In this document: piece after piece, positions 1-6,513 of the stretch | How positions within the stretch are numbered: the stretch's first letter is position 1 | How the letters are laid out: every line of letters starts with the position of its first letter | Assembly (NCBI GenBank): GCA_965369635.1 | Contig: CBDURC010000022.1 | Coordinates: 1 to 19,160 of the forward strand | From: UBA3071 sp965369635 | GTDB lineage: Bacteria; Chloroflexota; Anaerolineae; UBA3071 | DNA length: 19,160 nucleotides | Direction: 5' to 3' | Made by a program: the position numbers and the translations under genes | Notes under the pieces: generated by a model | The model's database searches: none | What the model saw: the letters and a program-made list of their open reading frames with translations, nothing else | What the model was told of the DNA's origin: nothing

Positions 1-68
1 CCTCGCGCCTGCTATAAACGGGGAAAAACGGGATAGAGAACTGCTTCGAATCCCCGGGTGCACAAGGA

Positions 69-97
69 TTGACGGATCAGCGGGAATGTGGTACAAT
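69..97 (+). promoter_or_regulatory. Sigma70-type promoter for small RNA candidate
   Basis: A -35 box TTGACG (69-74) and a -10 box TACAAT (92-97) are separated by exactly 17 nt. Transcription would start near 103-105, just ahead of three consecutive hairpins and a terminator. The fit to the housekeeping sigma consensus is 5/6 in each box. No experimental start is known. Confidence 0.7.
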
Positions 98-103
98 GAC
101 GGT

Positions 104-228
104 AAATCAACATAGAAGAATTGCCGAATCGTGGCGCGGCAATCTTGGCGCCAGTTCCTCCTGCCCGGGAGATGGCAAGGGCATTGTACGCCAGCGCCGC
201 TTCCTGGGTAGACAGGAGGCGGCGTTTT
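104..228 (+). ncRNA. Candidate small structured RNA (family not recognised)
   Basis: The stretch between a near-consensus promoter and an intrinsic terminator folds by eye into three abutting hairpins. Hairpin 1 pairs TTGCCG (121-126) with CGGCAA (137-142). Hairpin 2 pairs TTGGCG (145-150) with CGCCAG (189-194), and inside it CCTGCC (160-165) pairs with GGCA-A-GG (174-180) around the loop CGGGAGAT. Hairpin 3 is the terminator (195-224). No convincing coding frame with a ribosome site lies here. It could be a free small RNA or an attenuated leader of the methyltransferase gene that starts about 125 nt after the terminator. It lacks the SRP RNA tetraloop motif and I do not recognise a known riboswitch core. 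Confidence 0.5.
195..228 (+). terminator. Intrinsic terminator
   Basis: A 12-bp stem is formed by CGCCGCTTCCTG (195-206) and CAGGAGGCGGCG (213-224), perfect apart from one G-T wobble. The loop is the 6-nt GGTAGA and TTTT follows at 225-228. It ends the small RNA candidate that begins near 104. Confidence 0.75.
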
Positions 229-352
229 GTATTGCTGGAACGTTCCATCACTGCAAGTTGGTAGTGTACTGAAGTTGTCGGCCCAGAACGCACTCGGTCT
301 CACTGCAGGTGGATTCGTGGCGTCTCAGACCAGCATCTCTCCCCCAACGGCA

Positions 353-1063
353 ATGACTCGATCAGAGCGCCAGCGGCAGACCGCCACCATCCGGCGGATA
401 TTTGCCTCCATCGCCACTAGCTATGACCTCCTAAACCGCTTGCTTTCCCTTGGGCAGGATCAGGCATGGCGGCGCTACGCCGTGCTGCAATGTAGGCTCC
501 CTGGCAATGGACGGTTTCTGGACGTCGCCACGGGTACAGGGGACATGGCACTGCAAGCGCTGCGTCAGGTTCCCGACGCCACCGTTATCGGCATAGACTT
601 GACCCCTGGGATGCTACAGCGAGCGCGAGAGAAGTCGGTGGACACACTCGACGAACCCCTCCCTCTCCTCCGTGGCGACGCGCTGGACCTGCCTTTTTCC
701 GACGACCATTTCAACGCGGCCATCAGCGGCTTCATGATGCGCAACGTGGGTGACGTTGCCGCAGCGCTCGCCGAACAGCGTCGCGTGGTGCGACCTGGTG
801 GGCGAGTGGTCTGTCTGGAGATCACCCGGCCCCAGGTATGGCCCGCTAGCTGGCTCTTCTGGGCGTATTTCTACAGCCTGGTGCCGCTGCTGGGCAGTTT
901 GCTCAGCGGACATCCGGCGGCCTATGCGTACCTGCCCCGCTCGGTAGCCCGCTTCCTCACAGCCGACGAACTGCAGGCTACCATGCAGACAGTCGGGCTG
1001 CGGGAGGTGCAGTATCGCCTGCTGATGCTAAACACCGTGGCCGTGCACGTGGGAGTGAAATAG
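353..1063 (+). CDS. UbiE/MenG-type quinone C-methyltransferase
   Basis: This 236-residue SAM-dependent methyltransferase probably methylates demethylmenaquinone in the last step of menaquinone synthesis at the membrane face. The family pattern YD-x2-N-x3-S-x-G is seen as YDLLNRLLSLGQDQAWR (24-40). SAM motif I is LDVATGTGDMAL (56-67), followed by GDALDLPF and by FMMRNVGDV, equivalent to the UbiE GLRNV motif. RPGGRVVCLE is the post-motif strand. Length is close to the family norm of 230-250. ATG 353 was chosen because homology begins right after it; an in-frame GTG at 317 preceded by AGGTGG is the main alternative. A glycosyltransferase follows after 9 nt, so the two are probably cotranscribed. 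Which quinone is the substrate cannot be told from sequence; menaquinone is inferred from the presumed phylum. Confidence 0.88.
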   Translation: MTRSERQRQTATIRRIFASIATSYDLLNRLLSLGQDQAWRRYAVLQCRLPGNGRFLDVATGTGDMALQALRQVPDATVIGIDLTPGMLQRAREKSVDTLDEPLPLLRGDALDLPFSDDHFNAAISGFMMRNVGDVAAALAEQRRVVRPGGRVVCLEITRPQVWPASWLFWAYFYSLVPLLGSLLSGHPAAYAYLPRSVARFLTADELQATMQTVGLREVQYRLLMLNTVAVHVGVK

Positions 1064-1072
1064 CAAATAACT

Positions 1073-1753
1073 ATGAACATCGTCGCACTGATTCCTACTT
1101 ACAACGAAGTCCAGCACGTCACCGGAGTGGTGCAACGCACGCGCTCGCTTCTGCCGGTGGTGGTCATTGACGACGGTTCGACCGACGGTTCGGGCGCGGC
1201 GGCAGCCGGGGCCGGGGCGACCGTGCTCACACACGCCGAAAACCGAGGCAAGGGCGCGGCGTTGGCCACCGGCATCAGTTGGGCACTGGAACAGGGTTGC
1301 GAGGCCGTGGTCACCTTGGATGCAGACGCACAGCACGATCCCGACGAGATTGCTACGTTCCTCGAAGCCTATCGCGCCGATCTGGCAGACATGATCATCG
1401 GCCGCCGGGATTTCAGCCAGATGCCCTTCCGCAACCAATTTGGCAACCGCCTGGGCAATCGTATCCTCTCCTGGGCCTTGCGCCGCCCCATCCCCGACAA
1501 CCAATCCGGCTACCGGTTGCTGAATCGCCGGGCGATGGAGACGCTGCGTTTCACTACCACGGGCTTTGACTTCGAGGTGGAGATGATCGTGCAGGCAATC
1601 ATCGCCGGGTTGCGGCTGGACTGGGTGCCCATCCGCACCATCTACGCCGGCGAAAGCAGCCACTTCCGCGTCTTTCGAGACACAGTGGAGTTCCTGAAGC
1701 TAGCCTGGAGAGCGCTGCAGAGGGTGGGGCGGGGGGCGAGGAACGGAGGATGA
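1073..1753 (+). CDS. Family 2 glycosyltransferase (dolichyl-phosphate mannosyltransferase-like)
   Basis: This 226-residue GT-A-fold transferase probably moves a sugar from a nucleotide donor to a lipid phosphate or other acceptor at the inner face of the membrane. The N-terminus has the family signature IPTYNE (7-12), then VVVIDDGSTDGS (29-40), whose aspartates bind the nucleotide. NRGKGAAL (57-64) and the metal-binding DAD (83-85) in TLDADAQHDP follow. No membrane helices are visible, so it is the short soluble type like DPM1, without the C-terminal GtrA-like helices. The donor and acceptor are unknown. It lies 9 nt after the methyltransferase and probably shares its transcript. GT2 membership is secure; the substrate is not. 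Confidence 0.87.
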   Translation: MNIVALIPTYNEVQHVTGVVQRTRSLLPVVVIDDGSTDGSGAAAAGAGATVLTHAENRGKGAALATGISWALEQGCEAVVTLDADAQHDPDEIATFLEAYRADLADMIIGRRDFSQMPFRNQFGNRLGNRILSWALRRPIPDNQSGYRLLNRRAMETLRFTTTGFDFEVEMIVQAIIAGLRLDWVPIRTIYAGESSHFRVFRDTVEFLKLAWRALQRVGRGARNGG

Positions 1754-1809
1754 GGGACGTTACGATGGAAGACAAACATGACTCTACTGAAAAAGGCCAA
1801 AAACCATCA

Positions 1810-1864
1810 GCGGATTGAGCAGATGAAACGGATGAGATATGAAACAGAATCTGCTCAATCCGCT
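1810..1864. repeat. 16-bp inverted repeat, possible terminator
   Basis: AGCGGATTGAGCAGAT (1810-1825) is perfectly reverse-complemented at 1849-1864, leaving a 23-nt loop. The right arm continues into a second, imperfect copy of its CTCAATC core (1863-1873). A run of eight T follows at 1886-1893, about 20 nt after the stem. It could end the methyltransferase-glycosyltransferase transcript, but the wide gap before the T run makes that uncertain. It also has the look of a dispersed repeat. Apart from this element I see nothing in the 1754-1934 gap. Confidence 0.6.
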
Positions 1865-1934
1865 CAATCTGCTGACAATCTCACGTTTTTTTTCAGAGGT
1901 GTCAGTCATAGATAGGTAAGACGAGGGGCGAGGG

Positions 1935-2579
1935 ATGAGAGACACTGTTACTGTAATCCTGGTGCGCCACGGACAGAGCACCTGGAACGAGACTAACCGC
2001 TGGCAGGGACAGGCGGACCCGCCGCTCAGCGACCTGGGGCGAGCACAAGCGCGCCGCGTGGCCCAGCGGCTGCGCTCCGAGCCGATCAGCGCGCTCTACG
2101 CCAGCGATCTCCGCCGCGCCTTCGAGACGGCGCAGATCATCGGGAAAACATTGGGGTTGGAGCCACAGGCCGAACCCCGCTTGCGAGAACTCGACGTGGG
2201 CACTTGGGCTGGGCTGACCCGCGAGCAGATCGCAGAGCGCTATCCGGAGCAATGGCAAGCGTGGCGGGCTTACGAGGAGAAACGCCCGGGCGGCGGTGAG
2301 ACGTTCGGGGAGATGCAGCAGCGAGCTGCGAGTGCCTTGGAGGACATCATCGTCGCTCACTATATGAAAACCGTCTGTCTGGTCACTCACGGCGGTGTCG
2401 TCTACGCCATCCGAGGTCACGCGCTGGGACTGAAGATGGGGGCAAAGTTGTTCGAAGGACTGCCGCCCAACCGCAACACCGCTGTGACCATTCTCCGCTT
2501 CCAAGAAGGCAAGACGGAACTCCAACTGGTAATGGACGCCAGTCATCTCGATACCCGCTACCCAATCACCGCTAACTGA
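1935..2579 (+). CDS. Histidine phosphatase family protein (GpmB/CobC-like)
   Basis: This 214-residue enzyme is of the phosphoglycerate mutase-like histidine phosphatase superfamily. The catalytic RHG (11-13) sits in VILVRHGQSTWNETNRWQG, which is the typical start of these proteins. The second active-site histidine is H152 in CLVTHGG. ASDLRRAFETA (56-66) carries the phosphate-binding arginines and RELDVGTWAG (84-93) the proton-donor glutamate. Length fits the cofactor-independent small phosphatase branch (alpha-ribazole phosphatase, GpmB-type broad phosphatases) rather than true dPGM, which is about 250 residues. No cobalamin genes are nearby, so a CobC role has no support from context. A GAGGGGCGAGGG purine-rich stretch precedes ATG 1935. 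The gene overlaps the convergent ATPase gene by 8 bp. Confidence 0.85.
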   Translation: MRDTVTVILVRHGQSTWNETNRWQGQADPPLSDLGRAQARRVAQRLRSEPISALYASDLRRAFETAQIIGKTLGLEPQAEPRLRELDVGTWAGLTREQIAERYPEQWQAWRAYEEKRPGGGETFGEMQQRAASALEDIIVAHYMKTVCLVTHGGVVYAIRGHALGLKMGAKLFEGLPPNRNTAVTILRFQEGKTELQLVMDASHLDTRYPITAN

Positions 2580-3432
2580 GAGCATCGGCCAGCGCGCGCT
2601 GGGCATCGTCCAGACGAGTGAAGCGAAAGGATGTGCCCAAGCGGGCCTCGAGCTGCGTGGCGGCCTCGGCGACCTGCGGCACGCGCACGCCTAGCGCCTG
2701 CAACCGTTCCACCTGGCTCAGCAAGTCGTCCGGCGAACCGATCAGCGCGATCTGTCCCCGGTCGAGCACCGCCAGCCTGTCGGCCTGTTCGGCCACCCAC
2801 TCGCTGTTCTGGGTAGCCATGACGACGGTCAGCGGCATCGTCTGCTGCAATTCCCGCAGCGTGGCGAACACCTCTGCCGCTCCCTGCGGGTCGAGGCTGG
2901 CGGTCGGTTCGTCCAGCACCAAGATGCGAGGCCGCATAGCCAGCACCGCGGCGATGGCCAGTCGCTGCTTCTCGCCTCCCGAAAGATGCAGAGGCGAACG
3001 GTGACGGAAATCCTCCAGCCCAACGGCCCGCAGCGCCCACGTCACCCGCCGGGCAATCTCCTCCCGCGGCAGACCCAAGTTCTCCGGCCCGAAGGCCACC
3101 TCGTCCTCCACCCGCATGTGAAAGAGCTGTTCTTCAGGGTTCTGGAAGACCAGTCCCACACGCGCGGCCAGATCGGCCACTGTCTGCGTCTTGGTGTTGC
3201 GGTTGAGGACGATCACATCGCCGCGGATGACGCCGCCGGTAGCGTGGGGCACTAACCCATTGAGCGCCAGGCACAGAGTGGTCTTGCCCGCACCGATGCG
3301 GCCCATGAGGGCCAGGAACTCCCCCTGCTCCACCTGCAAGTCAATACCCCGCAGGGCCCGCACCAACTCGCCGTCGGGCGTCAGCGGCGGGTAGGAGTAG
3401 TGAAGATCTTCAACGAAAATATCGAAGTTCAA
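2572..3432 (-). CDS. ECF-type ABC transporter ATP-binding protein
   Basis: This 286-residue ATPase of the cobalt/energy-coupling-factor type would power vitamin or metal uptake from the cytoplasmic side. In order: Walker A GRIGAGKTT (44-52), Q-loop in VFQNPEEQLF (95-104; NPEEQLF is typical of EcfA), signature LSGGEKQR (150-157), and Walker B ILVLDEPTASLDP (170-182). The expected switch histidine is absent: the segment reads MATQNSEWV (205-213), with Gln208-Asn209 where His-Asp is usual. The start codon is TTG with a weak ribosome site, and homology begins right there. The S-component gene lies 121 bp upstream on the same strand. A single ATPase gene is seen where many ECF modules have two, and no EcfT lies in the window. 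ATPase identity is firm; the substrate is unknown. Confidence 0.9.
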   Translation of the reverse strand: MNFDIFVEDLHYSYPPLTPDGELVRALRGIDLQVEQGEFLALMGRIGAGKTTLCLALNGLVPHATGGVIRGDVIVLNRNTKTQTVADLAARVGLVFQNPEEQLFHMRVEDEVAFGPENLGLPREEIARRVTWALRAVGLEDFRHRSPLHLSGGEKQRLAIAAVLAMRPRILVLDEPTASLDPQGAAEVFATLRELQQTMPLTVVMATQNSEWVAEQADRLAVLDRGQIALIGSPDDLLSQVERLQALGVRVPQVAEAATQLEARLGTSFRFTRLDDAQRALADALS

Positions 3433-3553
3433 ACTCGGAATCCAAAGGGAGTGTATTGTTACAGTGTATTGTTACTATGAGGGGGCTGAAGGGGCCAAGG
3501 GAACTGAGGGGTCTGAGGGGAGAGCCACCATGCTTCCCTTTATCCCCTGTCCC
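3433..3553. repeat. Gap with 13-bp tandem duplication and G-rich degenerate repeat
   Basis: AGTGTATTGTTAC occurs twice head-to-tail at 3450-3462 and 3463-3475, just upstream of the minus-strand ATPase start. It is followed on + by a G-rich tract (3480-3520) made of GAGGGG/CTGAGG-like units. The tract looks like short degenerate repeat DNA rather than a gene. No convincing promoter is visible on either strand. Confidence 0.5.
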
Positions 3554-4084
3554 CTACTCCTCCCGCCACTCGCGCCGCTGGCCGATCTGCGTGAGGGGCG
3601 GATAGGCGCGGCGCACCAGAAGAAGCAGAGGCACTCCTCCCACTATGCCTACGATCCCCTGCAACCCATTCCAGGGCACTTCGAAGAGCGCGGGGCCCAC
3701 TCCGAACAACAGGGTCTGGGTGATGAAATAGCCCAGAACCACGACGAGCTGTCCGACGACCGCAGCGACAATCATGAGGGGCCATCGCTTGCGCCAGCCG
3801 AGCAAGCCCACGACCAGTCCTTGTAGGCCATGGACGATCAGAGTGGGCACAATGTAGAGCGGGAAGCCAATGGCGTCAGCAAGGGCCATCCCCACACCAG
3901 AGGCCACCATGCCAACCCAGGGACCGAAGGCCAGAGCAGCGAAGTTGGCAGCGACATCGCCCAGGTGGATGTATCCCCCCGTGGGAGGGACATACATGAC
4001 CCTGATCATCGTACATACGAAAGTCACAGCAATCATGGTCGCCACAAGGGCAATAAGCTGTGCGTTGATCTTGCGTGTTCCCAT
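3554..4084 (-). CDS. ECF transporter S component (substrate-binding membrane protein)
   Basis: This 176-residue hydrophobic protein has about five to six membrane segments. The segment GGYIHLGD (36-43), followed by LAFGPWVGM (51-59) and ALADAIGFPLY (67-77), is the hallmark of small vitamin-type S components of energy-coupling-factor transporters. The S component binds the vitamin outside and docks on an EcfT-EcfA core. The exact substrate cannot be assigned; thiamin precursors, riboflavin or a related vitamin are all possible. GGAGGGG lies 7 nt before the ATG, and a good promoter (4120-4147) lies just upstream. The ECF ATPase gene follows after 121 bp, giving an S-A order without T. No riboswitch can fit in the roughly 29-nt leader. 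Confidence 0.82.
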   Translation of the reverse strand: MGTRKINAQLIALVATMIAVTFVCTMIRVMYVPPTGGYIHLGDVAANFAALAFGPWVGMVASGVGMALADAIGFPLYIVPTLIVHGLQGLVVGLLGWRKRWPLMIVAAVVGQLVVVLGYFITQTLLFGVGPALFEVPWNGLQGIVGIVGGVPLLLLVRRAYPPLTQIGQRREWREE

Positions 4085-4119
4085 GACGAGTTCCCCTCCT
4101 TTACGTCAATCTACCATCC

Positions 4120-4147
4120 ATTATACATCATCACACGACAGAGGCAA
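4120..4147 (-). promoter_or_regulatory. Promoter of the ECF S-component gene
   Basis: On the minus strand, TTGCCT (4142-4147) and a perfect TATAAT (4120-4125) are spaced 16 nt apart. The start would be near 4113, giving a leader of about 29 nt before the ATG at 4084. It is back-to-back with the plus-strand promoter at 4164-4192, with only 16 bp between the two -35 boxes. Confidence 0.7.
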
Positions 4148-4163
4148 AAACAAGAACACGAAG

Positions 4164-4192
4164 TTGACAGCATGGGTGGATGGGGCTATACT
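4164..4192 (+). promoter_or_regulatory. Consensus promoter of the AIR-synthase-like gene
   Basis: A perfect TTGACA (4164-4169), a 17-nt spacer and TATACT (4187-4192) give an expected start near 4199. This rules out translation starts upstream of about 4199 for the next gene and supports TTG 4253. The tight divergent pairing with the ECF promoter suggests a shared control point. Confidence 0.75.
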
Positions 4193-4252
4193 GTTGACGC
4201 CCGAGGGCTAGCGAATTCCAATCTTCGGCCTCTGTCAGATAGGAGAACAGGC

Positions 4253-5338
4253 TTGGCTCCAACTTTCAACTTCCAGCTTCCATCCTCCAAGGACAGCTTT
4301 CCCACTGGCAAACTGCCGTTGCCGGTGCTCGAAGAGCTGTTGGGCCGCTACGCCACCCCCAACGAACGTCTCATCGTCGGCCCCAAGGCGGGGGAGGACG
4401 CCGCGGTCATTGACTTCGGCGATCGCTATCTGGTGGCCAAGACCGACCCCATCACCTTTGCCACCGACGAGATCGGCTGGTACGCCGTGCACGTCAACGC
4501 CAACGACGTGGCAGTGATGGGCGCCCGTCCCCGCTGGTTCCTGGCCACTCTGTTGCTGCCAGAGGGCCAGGCCAACAAGGCCATGGCCGAAACCATCGTG
4601 GCCCAGATTGATGCCGCCTGCCGCAGCCTGGGCATAGCCCTGGCCGGCGGCCACACCGAAATCACCCATGGCCTCGATCGCCCGCTGGTGATCGGAACGA
4701 TGCTGGGTGAGGTGGCGCCTGAGAGGATGGTGACTACCGCCGGAGCACAGGTAGGAGATGCTATCCTGCTCATCAAGTCCGTGCCCATCGAGGGGACAGC
4801 GATCATCGCCCGAGAACGGGCAGCAGACCTGGCCGCCAAGGGTTACGACCCCGAGCTGATTGCGCGGGCTCAGAACTTCTTGCACGACCCAGGAATCAGC
4901 GTGGTGCAGGCGGCGCGGCGAGCGACGGAGCTGGCAGCGGTGCACGCCATGCACGACCCCACCGAGGGAGGCGTAGTCACGGGGTTGCTGGAACTGGCGC
5001 GGGCAGCCAACGCCGGCCTGTGGGTCGATCTGGATCGCGTGCCCGTGCCACCGGAGGCGGAAGCGCTGTGCGGCGAGTACGGCCTCGACCCTCTTGGCAC
5101 CATCGCCTCAGGTGGTTTGCTGTTGACCCTGCCGACCGAGGAAGCTGAGGAGCTGCAAGCAGCGCTGGCAATGGAGGACATCCCCGCGGTCGTTATCGGG
5201 CGGATGCTGCAAGCTGAGGAAGGGTTGCAAGCACGACGAGACGGCCGCTCCATCCCCTTGCCCAGCTTCCCCGTGGACGAGATTGCCAAACTGTTCCAGG
5301 CGAGCCCCCAGCGAAACCCACCAGACGGGCACAGTTAG
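4253..5338 (+). CDS. AIR synthase-related protein (HypE/ThiL/PurM superfamily)
   Basis: This 361-residue protein has the two-domain fold of PurM, HypE, ThiL and SelD, which use ATP to activate a substrate. The N-terminal half has GEDAAV (48-53), KTDPITF (63-69) and VNANDVAVMGARP (81-93), which form the Mg-ATP site. AGGHTEI (131-137) corresponds to the second nucleotide-binding loop. HDPTEGGVVTGLLELA begins the C-terminal AIRS_C domain. The HypE C-terminal P-R-I-C tail, needed for carbamoylation in NiFe hydrogenase maturation, is absent: the protein ends PPDGHS. No other hyp gene is nearby, so true HypE is unlikely. Start chosen: TTG 4253, with AGGAGA 6 nt upstream and a promoter at 4164-4192. 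The open frame extends upstream past the promoter, but that part has no homology. Reaction unknown. Confidence 0.85.
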   Translation: MAPTFNFQLPSSKDSFPTGKLPLPVLEELLGRYATPNERLIVGPKAGEDAAVIDFGDRYLVAKTDPITFATDEIGWYAVHVNANDVAVMGARPRWFLATLLLPEGQANKAMAETIVAQIDAACRSLGIALAGGHTEITHGLDRPLVIGTMLGEVAPERMVTTAGAQVGDAILLIKSVPIEGTAIIARERAADLAAKGYDPELIARAQNFLHDPGISVVQAARRATELAAVHAMHDPTEGGVVTGLLELARAANAGLWVDLDRVPVPPEAEALCGEYGLDPLGTIASGGLLLTLPTEEAEELQAALAMEDIPAVVIGRMLQAEEGLQARRDGRSIPLPSFPVDEIAKLFQASPQRNPPDGHS

Positions 5339-5484
5339 CGGTGTGAATAGATTCCCCTGCAAGGACGTGAATCGTGAAGCACGAACGATATCACGTTTCA
5401 CGTCTTGCGCTCCCCTGTGGGATATGACGACGCCTGCTCTCATCTCATCAGTTCGCACGTGCATTCGACACAAGCCACTCCTAT
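5339..5484. repeat. Convergent gap with CGTGAA/TTCACG inverted repeat
   Basis: This gap lies between two convergent genes. GACGTGAA (5364-5371) pairs with TTCACGTC (5397-5404), and weaker CGTGA/TCACG pairing continues inside. No T run follows, so terminator activity is doubtful. The CGTGAA-type units look like another short degenerate intergenic repeat. Confidence 0.45.
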
Positions 5485-6513
5485 CTAGGGCGTCACCGAT
5501 GGTGTAGGCAGGATGCGTCGTCCCAGCGCCTGCACGGTGTAGGTGACCACAGGGCCTCCGGCGGGAACCAACTCCACCTGAAACGTCGTCTCGCCGCCGC
5601 GCGGGACGACGTTGTGTTCGGGAATCCCCTTGCGCAGCCCGATCACGTGCCCCAGAGCATCGTAGGCAGTCACCACCAAGCTGACCCCCACGGCGTCCTC
5701 CGGGCCGACGTTGACCACAAGGCCGCGCACTGTGTAACTGGCGTAGCGTTCCCCTTCTGCCTCCACGTCCCGCACTTCCAAATCGCGGTAATGGCTGCCA
5801 ACGTACGCGGGCACGCTGCTCAGCGGCTGCGCTTCGTAGCTGGCAAACGTAGCTGGAGCATCAGGGAAGAACACGGCAAACGGGGAGCGCCCGTCGGGCG
5901 CGATCAGGTCAAGCTGAACGGAGGCCGAGGCATCAGCGAGTGGTTGGTGCTGATCGTCGTACAGCGTTACCATGACCTGAACTTGTTCCAGGTCTACGCC
6001 GCGGGTGTTGTGCATCTCCCCCAGACACCACAGCCCGCCCAGCGGCGTGCGGCTGAAGTGGAGGTTCTCGATGTCGAAGGGCAACGGTGTGGGCGTGGGC
6101 GTGGGTTCGCCGCCACCTAGCAACGCCTCCTCGTTGTGCGGAATGATGAGCTGTTGGCCAATGCGCAGCCCACGAGGATCAATAATACCGTTGGTCTCCT
6201 GCAATGAGGCAACCGTGACGCCGTATTCGCTGGCGACGCCTAGCAGCGTGTCGCCTCGCTTGATCGTGTAGATGATGGGCGTAGGTGTGGGCGTAGGCGT
6301 AGGCGTAGGCGCTGGCGTGTAGGGCGCTGGCGTGACCGTCGGGCGCGGTGTCGCGCCCGCCGTCACTTCGATGGTCGGCGGCAGCGGCAGCGGCGTGGCC
6401 GTGGGCAGGGTGATCACCTGACCGCAAGCGGCCAAGACCACGGCCAGCAGGAGCAGCAGCATGATGGCTAAGTGTGTTCTGGACACTGCCGAATCCCCAT
6501 AGTCTCCCGCCAT
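5485..6513 (-). CDS. LysM-domain lipoprotein with Pro-Thr linkers
   Basis: This secreted, membrane-anchored protein of 342 residues probably binds cell-wall glycan. It starts with a hydrophobic signal LAIMLLLLLAVVLAAC, whose lipobox LAAC puts the lipidated Cys at 30. A Pro-Thr-rich spacer (37-79) leads to one LysM domain (about 82-125; YTIKRGDTLLGVASEYGVT, ending LRIGQQLIIP). A second Thr-Pro linker then leads to a C-terminal region containing an FxLYD-like stretch (WCLGEMHNTRGVDLEQVQVMV, about 160-180) and a further beta-rich repeat. ATG 6513 is used; GTG 6486, just before SRTHLAIM, would give a more standard lipoprotein signal peptide. A perfect minus-strand TATAAT lies at 6696-6701. The biological role is unknown. 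Confidence 0.85.
   Translation of the reverse strand: MAGDYGDSAVSRTHLAIMLLLLLAVVLAACGQVITLPTATPLPLPPTIEVTAGATPRPTVTPAPYTPAPTPTPTPTPTPIIYTIKRGDTLLGVASEYGVTVASLQETNGIIDPRGLRIGQQLIIPHNEEALLGGGEPTPTPTPLPFDIENLHFSRTPLGGLWCLGEMHNTRGVDLEQVQVMVTLYDDQHQPLADASASVQLDLIAPDGRSPFAVFFPDAPATFASYEAQPLSSVPAYVGSHYRDLEVRDVEAEGERYASYTVRGLVVNVGPEDAVGVSLVVTAYDALGHVIGLRKGIPEHNVVPRGGETTFQVELVPAGGPVVTYTVQALGRRILPTPSVTP
6278..6335. repeat. Tandem GGCGTA-type hexamers coding the Pro-Thr linker
   Basis: On + the tract reads as repeated GGCGTA/GGCGTG units. On the coding strand these encode alternating Thr-Pro in the lipoprotein linker. Such tracts can slip and change linker length without frameshift, because each unit is 6 bp. 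Confidence 0.65.

Noticed and set aside
44..57. TTCGAATCCCCGG resembling a tRNA T-loop
   Set aside because: The bases before TTCGAAT do not pair with those after it, and no anticodon or acceptor stem can be drawn from 1-70.
4085..4250. Thiamin or other riboswitch ahead of the ECF S component
   Set aside because: The promoter leaves only about 29 nt of leader, and no TPP, FMN or cobalamin core motif is visible.
3830..4252. Long in-frame upstream extension of the AIR-synthase-like gene
   Set aside because: It runs through the antisense of the S-component gene and both promoters, shows no family resemblance, and a TTG with a good ribosome site at 4253 fits the promoter.
4253..5338. Annotation as true HypE
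   Set aside because: The C-terminal PRIC cysteine tail is absent and no hydrogenase maturation genes are present.
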